Assembly (NCBI GenBank): GCA_003252535.1
Contig: QKDN01000042.1
Span: 1-64,000, forward strand
Reading direction: 5' to 3'
Source: Campylobacterota bacterium
GTDB taxonomy: Bacteria > Campylobacterota > Campylobacteria > Campylobacterales > Sulfurovaceae
DNA length: 64,000 nucleotides
This document shows, in pieces, positions 35,624 to 44,613 of this stretch. The first letter of the stretch is position 1. Each line of letters opens with the position of its first letter. Below the pieces are notes generated by a model. That model searched no databases and had not been told where the DNA came from. It was given only the letters and a program-made list of their open reading frames with translations. Made by a program: the position numbers and the translations under genes.

Positions 35624-35872
35624 ATGCCAAAAAGAGAGATAACAGGTACAGTGATCAAGAAAGCCGGTGATAAGACGGCAACTATCCTGGTTGAGAGACG
35701 CGTTCTTCACCCAAGATATCACAAAACCGTTAAAAGATTCAAAAAATACCTTATCCACGATGAGAAGAACGAGACTACTGCGGGTGACGTAGTAAGCGCG
35801 ATCGAGTGTAGACCTCTTTCAAAAACAAAGAGCTTCAGACTTCTTGAAATCCTCAAGAAAGGAGAGTTGTAA
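35624..35872 (+). CDS. rpsQ: Ribosomal protein S17
   Basis: OB-fold 30S protein. The 82 residues include [39 protein letters not shown] and [16 protein letters not shown]. Its stop shares a base with the rplN start. Confidence 0.97.
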   Translation: MPKREITGTVIKKAGDKTATILVERRVLHPRYHKTVKRFKKYLIHDEKNETTAGDVVSAIECRPLSKTKSFRLLEILKKGEL

Positions 35873-36240
35873 TGATCCAGAGTTTTACCAGACTAAACGT
35901 AGCTGACAACAGCGGTGCAAAAGAGATCATGTGTATCAAGGTCCTCGGCGGATCAAAAAGAAGATACGCTTCAGTAGGTGATGTCATCATCGCTTCTGTA
36001 AAAAAAGCTCTTCCTACAGGTAAAGTAAAGAAGGGTAAAGTTGTCAAAGCTGTCGTCGTAAGAACAAAAAAAGAAGTTCAGAGAGAGAACGGCTCATTGA
36101 TCAGATTTGATGACAACGCAGCTGTTATCATCGATGACAAGAGAGAGCCTATCGGCACTCGTATCTTCGGACCTGTCAGCCGTGAGACTAGATATGCAGG
36201 TTTCATGAAGATCGTATCACTTGCACCGGAGGTATGGTAA
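35872..36240 (+). CDS. rplN: Ribosomal protein L14
   Basis: 50S protein at the subunit interface. The 122 residues begin [20 protein letters not shown] and include [20 protein letters not shown] and [11 protein letters not shown]. Confidence 0.98.
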   Translation: MIQSFTRLNVADNSGAKEIMCIKVLGGSKRRYASVGDVIIASVKKALPTGKVKKGKVVKAVVVRTKKEVQRENGSLIRFDDNAAVIIDDKREPIGTRIFGPVSRETRYAGFMKIVSLAPEVW

Positions 36241-36470
36241 TGTCAAAGTTGAAAATCAAAAAAGGTGACAAAGTCGTTATCATCGCCGGTGACGACAAAG
36301 GCAAAGAGGGAGAAGTCCTTCAGGTATTGCCGAAAAAAGAGTCTGTAATCGTTGCAGGCTGCAAGGTAGCTAAGAAGGCTGTCAAGCCTAGCGAAGAGAA
36401 CAAAGAGGGTGGGTTTGCTCAAAAAGAGATGCCTATACATATCTCAAACGTGAAAAAAGTAGAGGGTTAA
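36240..36470 (+). CDS. rplX: Ribosomal protein L24
   Basis: KOW-motif 50S assembly initiator. The 76 residues begin [20 protein letters not shown] with the KOW segment [21 protein letters not shown] 36240 overlaps the last base of rplN; an ATG two codons earlier is possible. Confidence 0.95.
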   Translation: MSKLKIKKGDKVVIIAGDDKGKEGEVLQVLPKKESVIVAGCKVAKKAVKPSEENKEGGFAQKEMPIHISNVKKVEG

Positions 36471-36474
36471 TCCT

Positions 36475-37020
36475 ATGAGTAGAATGAAGCAAAAGTACAA
36501 TGACATCGTTCCTGCGCTCAGAGAAGAGTGCGGGATTGCTAACGCGATGCAGACACCGAAGCTTGAAAAAATCGTGATCAGTGTTGGTATCGGTGAAGAG
36601 GGTAAAGATGCAAAACTTACTCAGAACATCGCTGAGACCATCTCTTTGATCGCGGGTCAGAAAGCAGTTGTCGTCAACGCAAAGAAATCGGTTGCAGGTT
36701 TCAAAGCCAGAGAAGGAAGCCCGAGTGGTATCAAAGTGACACTCAGAGGCGAGAATATGTACAACTTCTTTGACAAGCTTGTCTCGATCGCACTTCCAAG
36801 AGTAAAAGACTTCAGAGGTGTTCCAAGAAAAGGTTTCGATGGTAGAGGTAACTACAACTTCGGTCTTCAAGAGCAATTGATGTTCCCTGAAGTAGTATAT
36901 GACAAGATCATCAAGACTCACGGTATGAACATCACTATGGTAACAAGCGTCGATGACGACAAGCAGGCATTCGTTCTTCTCGAGAAGCTCGGTATGCCTT
37001 TTGCTAAAGGGAGAAAGTAA
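36475..37020 (+). CDS. rplE: Ribosomal protein L5
   Basis: 50S protein that holds 5S rRNA. The 181 residues include [38 protein letters not shown] and [18 protein letters not shown]. Confidence 0.98.
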   Translation: MSRMKQKYNDIVPALREECGIANAMQTPKLEKIVISVGIGEEGKDAKLTQNIAETISLIAGQKAVVVNAKKSVAGFKAREGSPSGIKVTLRGENMYNFFDKLVSIALPRVKDFRGVPRKGFDGRGNYNFGLQEQLMFPEVVYDKIIKTHGMNITMVTSVDDDKQAFVLLEKLGMPFAKGRK

Positions 37021-37205
37021 TGGCTAAGAAGTCTATGATCAACAAGCAACAGGGCAAACAAAAGTTCGCTGTCAGAGCATACACAAGATGTTCGATCTGT
37101 GGTAGACCGCACTCAGTATACCAGGATTTTGGTATCTGCCGTGTATGTCTAAGAAAAATGGCCAATGAAGGCCTCATCCCAGGCATGCGTAAAGCAAGCT
37201 GGTAA
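37020..37205 (+). CDS. rpsN: Ribosomal protein S14, zinc-binding short form
   Basis: 61 residues with two CxxC pairs (CSICGRPH and CRVCLRKM) that bind zinc, the short C+ form rather than the long Cys-less form of E. coli. It overlaps rplE by one base. Confidence 0.97.
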   Translation: MAKKSMINKQQGKQKFAVRAYTRCSICGRPHSVYQDFGICRVCLRKMANEGLIPGMRKASW

Positions 37206-37219
37206 TTAAGGAGTAAAAG

Positions 37220-37618
37220 ATGATGACAGATATAATTGCAGACTCTCTTACCCGAATAAGAAATGCTGCACAAAGAAGATTGGACGCTACTACTCTTCTA
37301 CACTCAAACACTGTTGAGGCAATCGTTTCTATTCTTGTAGAGAAGGGTTACCTTGAGAGTTTCAAAGTAAAAGAGCTGGAAGGCAACAAAAAGCAGATCA
37401 AAGTTGTTCTCAAATATGACGAGAGCGGCAGAAGTGTAATCAACGAAATGAAAAGAATCTCAAAGCCGGGTCGTCGTGTACACCAGGGCAAAGACTCTAT
37501 CAAGTCATTCAAGAACGGTTACGGTACTCTCGTAGTTTCAACAAGCCAGGGCGTACTTCCAAACGATGAAGCGTTTAAACGTGGAATCGGCGGTGAAGTT
37601 CTCTGTAGTATCTGGTAA
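37220..37618 (+). CDS. rpsH: Ribosomal protein S8
   Basis: 30S protein binding the central domain of 16S rRNA. The 132 residues include [37 protein letters not shown] and [17 protein letters not shown]. Two adjacent ATGs are possible starts. Confidence 0.97.
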   Translation: MMTDIIADSLTRIRNAAQRRLDATTLLHSNTVEAIVSILVEKGYLESFKVKELEGNKKQIKVVLKYDESGRSVINEMKRISKPGRRVHQGKDSIKSFKNGYGTLVVSTSQGVLPNDEAFKRGIGGEVLCSIW

Positions 37619-37627
37619 GGAGTAAGT

Positions 37628-38170
37628 ATGTCAAGAGTTGGAAAAAAACCCGTAGCAATCGAAAAAGGCATTGAAGTTACTGTAGACGGTACTGTAATCG
37701 TCGCAAAGAAGAACAAGCTTGAGAAGAGACTTGAGACTCACGGCCGTGTAGGTATCGCTGTCGAAGGTGACAGCGTAACTTTCACCAAAGTAGGGAACGA
37801 CAAGACAAGCTCAGCATACTGGGGTACATACAGAGCCCTCTTTAACAACATCATCATCGGTCTTGACAAAGGATTCACAAAAGTCCTCGAGATCAACGGT
37901 GTCGGTTACAGAGCAGCGGTCAACGGTAACGTACTTACATTGCAGCTTGGTTACTCTCACGAGATCAACTACAACATCCCTGAAGGGCTTGAGATCAAAG
38001 TAGACAAGAACGTTGTCACTATTACCGGTTCTGACAAGCAAGTTGTCGGTCAGGTAGCTGCCGAGATCAGAGAATTCAGACCTGTTGAGCCGTACAAAGG
38101 CAAGGGTGTAAGATATGCCGGTGAAGTGGTTATCAGAAAAGCTGGTAAATCAGCAGGTAAGAAGAAGTAA
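37628..38170 (+). CDS. rplF: Ribosomal protein L6
   Basis: 50S protein near the GTPase centre. The 180 residues begin MSRVGKKPVAIEKGIEVTVD and include GVGYRAAVNGNVLTLQLGYS and EPYKGKGVRYAGEVVIRKAG. Confidence 0.98.
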   Translation: MSRVGKKPVAIEKGIEVTVDGTVIVAKKNKLEKRLETHGRVGIAVEGDSVTFTKVGNDKTSSAYWGTYRALFNNIIIGLDKGFTKVLEINGVGYRAAVNGNVLTLQLGYSHEINYNIPEGLEIKVDKNVVTITGSDKQVVGQVAAEIREFRPVEPYKGKGVRYAGEVVIRKAGKSAGKKK

Positions 38171-38180
38171 GGAGCGGTAG

Positions 38181-38537
38181 ATGCTAAAGAGTATTCAGAA
38201 AAGAAAAAACAGACTCAGCGCTCAGAGAAAAGCAAGAGTAAGAGGCAAGATCTCAGGAACTGAGGCCAAGCCAAGACTTACAGTGTTCAGATCAAACAAA
38301 CACTTCTACGCTCAGGTTATCGATGATACAAAAGGTCATACACTTGCTGCTGTTGACGGCAACAAGCTTGGTCTTAAAGCGAACAAGGAAGATGTCAAGC
38401 AGATCGCAGCCGCACTCGGTGCCGATCTTTCTGCTAAAGGTATCGAAACTGTAGTATTTGACAGAAACGGTTATCTTTACCACGGTGTGGTCGCGTCGTT
38501 CGCCGATGCGCTCAGAGAAGCCGGAATCAAGTTTTAA
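38181..38537 (+). CDS. rplR: Ribosomal protein L18
   Basis: 5S rRNA-binding 50S protein. The 118 residues include RKARVRGKISGTEAKPRLTV, FRSNKHFYAQVIDDTKGHTL and FDRNGYLYHGVVASFADALR. Confidence 0.98.
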   Translation: MLKSIQKRKNRLSAQRKARVRGKISGTEAKPRLTVFRSNKHFYAQVIDDTKGHTLAAVDGNKLGLKANKEDVKQIAAALGADLSAKGIETVVFDRNGYLYHGVVASFADALREAGIKF

Positions 38538-38546
38538 GGGAAGACG

Positions 38547-38990
38547 ATGGAAAATATTAACAGAGAAGATTTCGAAGAAGCAATAGTAAACATCGGTCGT
38601 GTTACTAAAGTTGTAAAGGGTGGTAGAAGATTCAGATTCACCGCTCTTATCGTAGTCGGTGACAAGAACGGTACTGTTGGTTACGGATTCGGTAAAGCAA
38701 AAGAAGTTCCCGATGCGATCAAGAAAGCCGTTGACGATGCGTTCAAGAACCTTGTAAAAGTAAACATCAAGGGTACGACTATCGCTCACGACATCGAGCA
38801 CAAGTTCAACGCAAGCCGCGTTATCCTCAGACCTGCTTCAGAAGGTACAGGGGTTATCGCAGGTGGTGCGGCAAGACCGGTCATCGAACTTGCAGGTATC
38901 AAAGATATCCTCACCAAGTCTATCGGTTCGAACAACCCAAACAACCTTGTAAGAGCTACAATTCAAGCACTTACTAGAATCAAAGCGTAA
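38547..38990 (+). CDS. rpsE: Ribosomal protein S5
   Basis: 30S accuracy protein. The 147 residues include [40 protein letters not shown] and [20 protein letters not shown]. It is followed after nine bases by rplO, with no L30 gene between. Confidence 0.98.
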   Translation: MENINREDFEEAIVNIGRVTKVVKGGRRFRFTALIVVGDKNGTVGYGFGKAKEVPDAIKKAVDDAFKNLVKVNIKGTTIAHDIEHKFNASRVILRPASEGTGVIAGGAARPVIELAGIKDILTKSIGSNNPNNLVRATIQALTRIKA

Positions 38991-38999
38991 GGAGCAGGT

Positions 39000-39398
39000 A
39001 TGTCATTGCACAATCTACAACCGGCACCGGGTTCTACAAAGAACAGAAAAAGAATCGGCCGTGGCCAGGGTTCAGGTACCGGTAAAACTGCCGGTAAAGG
39101 TAACAAAGGTCAGAAAGCAAGAGCTGGTTACAACCACAAGAGAGGTTTCGAAGGTGGTCAGCAGCCACTTTACAAGAGACTTCCAAAGATCGGCTTTACA
39201 AGCAGAATCGAGAAGCCTTATGTGATCAACGTTGAGAGAATCAAAGGTATCGCTGAGCTCGAAGAGATCACGCTTGAGAGCATCAAGAGCATCCACAAGC
39301 TCGGTAAGAGCGTAACAAAAGTGAAGCTTATCGGCGCAAGCGCGAGAGACTTGGCATCTAAGATCAAAGACGAAGCTGTCACGACAAGCGGAAAATAA
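39000..39398 (+). CDS. rplO: Ribosomal protein L15
   Basis: Late-assembly 50S protein. The 132 residues begin MSLHNLQPAPGSTKNRKRIG with GRGQGSGTGKTAGKGNKGQK and FEGGQQPLYKRLPKIGF, typical of L15. Confidence 0.98.
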   Translation: MSLHNLQPAPGSTKNRKRIGRGQGSGTGKTAGKGNKGQKARAGYNHKRGFEGGQQPLYKRLPKIGFTSRIEKPYVINVERIKGIAELEEITLESIKSIHKLGKSVTKVKLIGASARDLASKIKDEAVTTSGK

Positions 39399-39399
39399 T

Positions 39400-40662
39400 A
39401 TGGGTAACACGCTGACTCAAAAGATCCTGGTGACACTGGGCTTTATCTTCGCGTACAGAGTTCTAGCATATATCCCTACACCCGGCGTTGATCTTGGCGT
39501 CATCAAAGAGTTCTTTGATGCCAATGCCAACAACGCTTTGGGACTCGCCAACATGTTCAGCGGTGATGCAATCAGCCGACTGAGTATCATCTCCCTTGGT
39601 ATCATGCCATACATCACCGCATCTATCGTAATGGAGCTTCTCGCAGCAACATTCCCCGCACTTGGACAAATGAAAAAAGAACGTGACGGTATGCAGAAAT
39701 ATATGCAGATCATCCGATATTTCACTATTTTCATCACAGTCGTACAGGCGATCGGTGTATCGATAGGACTTCAGAGTATGACAGGCCGCGCAGGTCAGAG
39801 CGCAGTAATGATCGACCCGACAATGTTCACGGTCATCGCTACATTCTCTATGCTTGCAGGTACGATGCTTCTTATGTGGATAGGTGAGCAGATCACCCAG
39901 AAAGGTATCGGTAACGGTATTTCACTGATCATCTTCGCAGGTATCGTCTCGGGTATCCCTTCGGCTATCTCGAACACGGTCAAAGCGATCAATGCCGGTG
40001 AGATGAACTTCCTGATGGTACTCGCTATATTGGCGATCATGCTTGTTACGATCTTCTTCATCATCTATGTCGAGCTTGGGGAGAGAAGGATTCCGATCTC
40101 CTATTCGCGCAAGACGATCATGCAGAACCAGAACAAAAGAGTGATGAACTATATCCCGGTCAAAGTGAACCTCTCGGGTGTTATCCCCCCGATCTTCGCT
40201 TCAGCCGTGTTGATGTTCCCTCTTACCATGCTCCAGGCGAGTACCAACGGCGTCGCTACTGCGGTAGCCGATGCGCTGGCACCGGGCGGTGTGGTATTCA
40301 ACGTTGCGACATTCGCTATGGTCGTGTTCTTCGCGTTCTTCTACGCGTCTATCGCGTTCAATGCGAAGGATATCTCCGACAACCTCAAAAGACAGGGTGG
40401 TTTCATCCCTGGCGTGAGACCGGGTGAGCACACCAAAGAGTTCCTCAACGAGATCGCTTCGAGACTGACAGGTTCAGGCTCGATCTATCTTGCGAGTGTT
40501 TCTACTCTGCCGTTCATCCTGATCAATGGTATGGGTGCGAGCTTCTACTTCGGCGGTACAGCGGTACTGATCGTTGTGCAGGTAGCACTTGACACCATGA
40601 GAAAGATCGAAGCCCAGAGAACGATGAACCAATACCAGACATTAGGGAATGTAGGTCTCTAA
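39400..40662 (+). CDS. secY: SecY, protein translocase channel
   Basis: Pore subunit of SecYEG in the inner membrane. The 420 residues have ten hydrophobic segments and SecY hallmarks: YIPTPGVDL, GIMPYITASIVMELL, GIGNGISLIIFAGIVSGIP and FIPGVRPGEHT. It starts one base after rplO and its stop overlaps map, the usual spc-operon order. Confidence 0.98.
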   Translation: MGNTLTQKILVTLGFIFAYRVLAYIPTPGVDLGVIKEFFDANANNALGLANMFSGDAISRLSIISLGIMPYITASIVMELLAATFPALGQMKKERDGMQKYMQIIRYFTIFITVVQAIGVSIGLQSMTGRAGQSAVMIDPTMFTVIATFSMLAGTMLLMWIGEQITQKGIGNGISLIIFAGIVSGIPSAISNTVKAINAGEMNFLMVLAILAIMLVTIFFIIYVELGERRIPISYSRKTIMQNQNKRVMNYIPVKVNLSGVIPPIFASAVLMFPLTMLQASTNGVATAVADALAPGGVVFNVATFAMVVFFAFFYASIAFNAKDISDNLKRQGGFIPGVRPGEHTKEFLNEIASRLTGSGSIYLASVSTLPFILINGMGASFYFGGTAVLIVVQVALDTMRKIEAQRTMNQYQTLGNVGL

Positions 40663-41417
40663 TGGCTATAGCACTTCGTAAACCCGACGAGATCGCCAAG
40701 CTTGCAAAAGCTGGCGAGGCAGTCGGAAAAACTCTCAAATATCTCCAGGAAACAGTCAAACCGGGTATGAGTCTCAAAGAGGTCGACACTATGGGCGAAG
40801 AGTATCTCAGAAATCTCGGGGCAACACCCTCTTTCAAAGGACTCTATGGATTTCCAGCCGCAGTCTGTACATCGCTCAACGAGGTAGTGATCCATGGGAT
40901 ACCGACTGACTATATACTTCAGGAAGGCGATATCCTTGGTCTTGATATCGGCTCCAAAGTGGACGGGTATTACGGCGACGCTGCGATCACAATGGCGATC
41001 GGCGAAGTATCCGAAGAGGATAAAAAGCTGATCGAATGTTCACGTGGCGCACTCTATCATGCGATCTCCCAGATCAAAGAGGGTATGAGATTCAAGGAAC
41101 TCTCCAAGATCCTTGAGGATTATATCACCGGGGCAGGTTTCATACCGCTACGCAACTACTGCGGCCACGGGATCGGGAGCAGACCGCACGATGAACCGAA
41201 CATTCCCAATTATCTCGAGGGCAAAACGAACCAGGGACCCAAGATCAAGAACGGTATGGTATTCTGTATCGAACCTATGATCTGCCATAAGGACGGGAAC
41301 CCAGTCTTGCTCGAAGATGAGTGGTCGGTCGTGAGCGAAGACGGACTGAGAACAAGCCACTATGAACACCAGGTGGCTATAGTCGACGGCAAAGCCGTCA
41401 TACTGACAGAGGCATAA
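40662..41417 (+). CDS. map: Methionine aminopeptidase type I
   Basis: Removes the initiator methionine from nascent proteins. The 251 residues contain [20 protein letters not shown] and [20 protein letters not shown] (metal-binding Asp pair). [20 protein letters not shown] supplies the His, and GMVFCIEPM and [18 protein letters not shown] supply the Glu ligands. It is coupled to secY by a one-base overlap. Confidence 0.97.
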   Translation: MAIALRKPDEIAKLAKAGEAVGKTLKYLQETVKPGMSLKEVDTMGEEYLRNLGATPSFKGLYGFPAAVCTSLNEVVIHGIPTDYILQEGDILGLDIGSKVDGYYGDAAITMAIGEVSEEDKKLIECSRGALYHAISQIKEGMRFKELSKILEDYITGAGFIPLRNYCGHGIGSRPHDEPNIPNYLEGKTNQGPKIKNGMVFCIEPMICHKDGNPVLLEDEWSVVSEDGLRTSHYEHQVAIVDGKAVILTEA

Positions 41418-41430
41418 CAAAAGGAAATTC

Positions 41431-41649
41431 ATGGCGAAAGATGATGTTATTGAAATTGATGGTAAGGTAGTTGAGGCACTCCCGAATGCGACATTTAGAG
41501 TAGAGCTTGATAACAAACATATCATTCTGTGCCACATTGCAGGCAAGATGAGAATGCACTATATCAAGATCCTACCCGGCGACAAGGTAAAAGTGGAGCT
41601 AACTCCATACAGCCTTGACAAAGGAAGAATTACCTTCAGGTACAAATAA
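41431..41649 (+). CDS. infA: Translation initiation factor IF-1
   Basis: A 72-residue OB-fold factor: [50 protein letters not shown]. It ends the ribosomal operon here; rpmJ, rpsM, rpsK, rpsD, rpoA and rplQ, which often follow, are absent. Confidence 0.98.
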   Translation: MAKDDVIEIDGKVVEALPNATFRVELDNKHIILCHIAGKMRMHYIKILPGDKVKVELTPYSLDKGRITFRYK

Positions 41650-41661
41650 GCCGTACCACCC

Positions 41662-41746
41662 TTAGGGTGCAAGTAATTGCACCTTATACCTGCATATTGT
41701 ATGATTTACAAATGCGTTATTTCCGGTGCATCGAAATGCACCCTAC
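41662..41746. repeat. BIME-like paired palindrome (TAGGGTGCA type)
   Basis: The left arm TTAGGGTGCAAGTAATTGCA begins at 41662. The right arm GGTGCATCGAAATGCACC with CTAC ends at 41746. It fills the gap between infA and dnaG, at the point where the usual ribosomal gene order breaks. Confidence 0.65.
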
Positions 41747-41764
41747 ATTGTACAAAGAATCCAA

Positions 41765-43429
41765 ATGATCGACAACTCCTCAATCGAAGCACTCAAGAAC
41801 AGTATCGATATCGTAGATGTCATCGGCAACTATATCGAGCTCAGGAAAGCCGGGGCCAATTACAAAGCCAACTGCCCTTTTCACGGTGAAAAGACAGCAA
41901 GTTTTGTAGTGAGCCCGAGCAAGCAGATATACCACTGTTTCGGATGCGGCGTCGGGGGCGATGCGATCAGGTTCGTCATGGAGCTGGAGAAGCTCAGCTA
42001 CCCGGAAGCCATCGAAAAGATCGCTTCGAGCTTCAACTTCACCCTCAGATACTCCCAGGGGAGCAGCGACTACAGCAATATCAAAAGGGTACTCGAATCT
42101 GTCCAGAAATGGTATGTGAAGAACCTTGATTTCCAGCCCCAGGCGCTGGAGTATCTCCACAGACGGGGGATATCCAAAAGCTCGATAGAGGATTTCGAGA
42201 TAGGGTATGTCGGGAGGAGCGGGGAGGTGATGCAGTTCCTCGGTTCACACCATATCCCACTGCCACAGGCGGCCGAAGCCGGCATTGTAGCGATAGGTGA
42301 GAACAGCGGCTACTATGCGAGACTCGTAGAGCGGATCACTTTCCCGATCTACTCCACGAGTGGTACGCTGGTGGGTTTCGGGGGGAGGACACTGGGGAAT
42401 CACCCGGCGAAGTACATCAACTCCCCGCAGACAAAGCTCTTCAACAAGTCACGCCTCCTCTACGGCTACCATCGTGCCAAGGAGCATATTTACGCCAATA
42501 AAAAGATCATCGTCTGCGAGGGGTACCTCGATGTGATCATGTTCCACCAGGCAGGGTTCAAGGAGGCGGTGGCGACGCTGGGGACAGCACTCACAGCCGA
42601 CCATCTCCCGCTGCTGCGCAAGGGCGAGCCCAATGTCATCCTCGCCTACGACGGTGACAAGGCGGGGAGGGCAGCAGCGCTCAAAGCAGCACAGATGCTC
42701 TCGATAGCGGGGTTCGAAGGGGGTGTGGTGCTTTTCCCGGGAGGGAAAGACCCGGCTGATCTGATCGCAGAAGGGAAGGGAGACGAAGTGGCAAGACTGC
42801 TCCGGGAGAGGAAACCGTTGATCCCTTTCGTGATCGAGTCGATCTCCTCGGAGTACGACCTGAACTCGCCGCGCGCCAAAGAGGAGGCGTTCGGGAGGAT
42901 CAAGAGCTACCTTGAGAACCACAGCGAGATCATCAGGGAAGCCTATGTCTCCACTGCTGCGACCTACCTCAAGATATCCTCCACTCTCTTCGGGGATAAT
43001 GTCAAGAAGGAGAAGGTCGCAGACGGGATCACCCGCCCGAAAGATGATATAGCACAGCTGAGCATCCTCAAGACACTGCTTGAGAAGCCGGAGCTGATCG
43101 ACGATGTGCTCGATATAGTCGAGAGCAGTATGTTCGGCAACTACAGGGAGCTGTTCGATCTTATCGTCAGCGGTGCGGCCGAAGACCCGAGGCTCGTGGG
43201 GATCACCCTCGACGAGTCGTTGCAGGCGATGAGCCAGGAGGAGCTGATGGATATGCTCAAGAGCTTTCTGATACGCCACTACGACCAGCAGCTCAAGCTC
43301 ATAGCAGCCGACAACTCGATAGAGTTTCGCAAGAAAAGCTATTTGATAAGAAAAATCAAAACCGATATAATACCCCGACTCAAACGCGGGGAGAGCGTGG
43401 CCTACAAAAATCTACTCAAAGAGGTATAA
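41765..43429 (+). CDS. dnaG: DnaG, DNA primase
   Basis: Makes RNA primers for DNA replication. The 554 residues show the CHC2 zinc finger (Cys37, His40, Cys58, Cys61), the primase core with GGRTLG and SRLLYGYHRAKEHI, the TOPRIM motifs CEGYLDVI and AYDGDKAGRAAALKA, and a C-terminal DnaB-binding region (about 430-554). I start at ATG 41765 because the extra upstream residues in the longer frame come from the repeat element. Its stop directly abuts the next gene's ATG. Confidence 0.97.
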   Translation: MIDNSSIEALKNSIDIVDVIGNYIELRKAGANYKANCPFHGEKTASFVVSPSKQIYHCFGCGVGGDAIRFVMELEKLSYPEAIEKIASSFNFTLRYSQGSSDYSNIKRVLESVQKWYVKNLDFQPQALEYLHRRGISKSSIEDFEIGYVGRSGEVMQFLGSHHIPLPQAAEAGIVAIGENSGYYARLVERITFPIYSTSGTLVGFGGRTLGNHPAKYINSPQTKLFNKSRLLYGYHRAKEHIYANKKIIVCEGYLDVIMFHQAGFKEAVATLGTALTADHLPLLRKGEPNVILAYDGDKAGRAAALKAAQMLSIAGFEGGVVLFPGGKDPADLIAEGKGDEVARLLRERKPLIPFVIESISSEYDLNSPRAKEEAFGRIKSYLENHSEIIREAYVSTAATYLKISSTLFGDNVKKEKVADGITRPKDDIAQLSILKTLLEKPELIDDVLDIVESSMFGNYRELFDLIVSGAAEDPRLVGITLDESLQAMSQEELMDMLKSFLIRHYDQQLKLIAADNSIEFRKKSYLIRKIKTDIIPRLKRGESVAYKNLLKEV

Positions 43430-44419
43430 ATGAAAGCATTTTCACTATTCAGCGGCGGGCTCGACAGCATGCTCGCCATCAAGCTCATAGCCGACCAGGG
43501 GATCGAAGTGATCGCCCTGCACATGAAGACGGGCTTTGGCGGGAGCAAGGATGTCACCGAGCTCATGCGCCAGAGAGCCGAGATGGCGGGGGCGAAGCTC
43601 GAAGTGATCGATGTACGCGAGGAGTATATCCAGAAGATACTTTTCAATCCGAAATACGGCTACGGCAAGAACTTCAACCCATGCATCGACTGTCACGGAT
43701 ATATGTTCAAGGTCGCCAAGGGTTTGATGGAGCAGTACGGGGTCTCGTTCCTGGTCACGGGAGAGGTGATAGGGCAGCGCCCGATGAGCCAGAGGGTCGA
43801 GGCGCTTGGGCAGGTGTCGAAACTCGCCAATGACGAGGAGGAGAAGCTCATCCTCAGACCGCTGTGCGCCAAACGGATGGCGCCGACCACCCCTGAGATC
43901 GAAGGGTGGGTCGACAGGGAGAAACTCCTCGACATCGAGGGGCGCAGCCGCGAGACGCAGATGAAGCTCGCCGAGTCCTACGGCTGGGAAGACTACGAGA
44001 GTCCGGGCGGCGGCTGTCTCCTCACCGAAGAGCACTTCAGCGACCGCATCCGTGAGTTCATCAAGTACGACAAAATGGAGGTGAGCGACATCGATCTCCT
44101 CAAGTTCGGCCGCCACTTCCGCCTCCCCGAAGGAGCCAAGCTCGTCGTCGGCAGGCACAAGGAGGACAACGACGGACTCCAGGGTATAACCAGCGACAAG
44201 TACATCCGTGTCAAGCTCCCGCTTGCCGGACCTTTCTCCCTCATCACCGCCGATGCCAGCCCGGCAGACAGGGAGCTCGCCGCCCGCATAGCGATCACCT
44301 ACGCAGGCAAGAGCCAGATGGGAGAATCGTACGGCGTGACCTTCGGTGAAGATAGCGTCGTCACCGTCTCCCCGCTGGAGAGCAAAGCCGAAGCGCAGAA
44401 GTATTTTTTCAACGCCTAA
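43430..44419 (+). CDS. PP-loop ATPase, probable tRNA thiouridylase-like protein
   Basis: 329 residues with the N-type ATP pyrophosphatase loop SGGLDSMLA (8-16). CIDCHGYMFK near 84-93 and a third Cys in GGGCLL suggest thiolation or Fe-S chemistry. Residues after 210 form a separate domain (LPEGAKLVVGRHKEDNDGL, VKLPLAGPFSLITAD). It resembles the MnmA/ThiI class of RNA sulfur-transfer enzymes but lacks the full MnmA pattern, so the substrate is open. It is coupled directly to dnaG. Confidence 0.8.
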   Translation: MKAFSLFSGGLDSMLAIKLIADQGIEVIALHMKTGFGGSKDVTELMRQRAEMAGAKLEVIDVREEYIQKILFNPKYGYGKNFNPCIDCHGYMFKVAKGLMEQYGVSFLVTGEVIGQRPMSQRVEALGQVSKLANDEEEKLILRPLCAKRMAPTTPEIEGWVDREKLLDIEGRSRETQMKLAESYGWEDYESPGGGCLLTEEHFSDRIREFIKYDKMEVSDIDLLKFGRHFRLPEGAKLVVGRHKEDNDGLQGITSDKYIRVKLPLAGPFSLITADASPADRELAARIAITYAGKSQMGESYGVTFGEDSVVTVSPLESKAEAQKYFFNA

Positions 44420-44440
44420 GAACAAAGCGATCCCTCACAC

Positions 44441-44463
44441 GGTCTGTCAACTCTGGACAGACC
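44441..44463 (+). terminator. Hairpin after the PP-loop gene
   Basis: GGTCTGTC (44441-44448) and GACAGACC (44456-44463) form an 8-bp stem 21 bases past the stop codon. Only a weak T-rich tract follows, so it is a possible terminator of the dnaG transcript. Confidence 0.4.
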
Positions 44464-44549
44464 TGTCCATACTTTCTATCCGATCATCAAAAAAATTGAT
44501 ACCCATAGTAACAAATATTGAAAAATAATATTTTATTATCTGAATTTAT

Positions 44550-44578
44550 TTGAAAACAGTATATGGTTTTGTAATACT
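44550..44578 (+). promoter_or_regulatory. Candidate sigma-70 promoter for the DUF302 lipoprotein
   Basis: TTGAAA (44550-44555) and TAATACT (44572-44578) with 16-17 bases between, 36 bases before the ATG at 44614, in an AT-rich gap. Confidence 0.4.
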
Positions 44579-44613
44579 TGTGTTACCAAAAAATCAAAAA
44601 AGAAGGTGACAGG

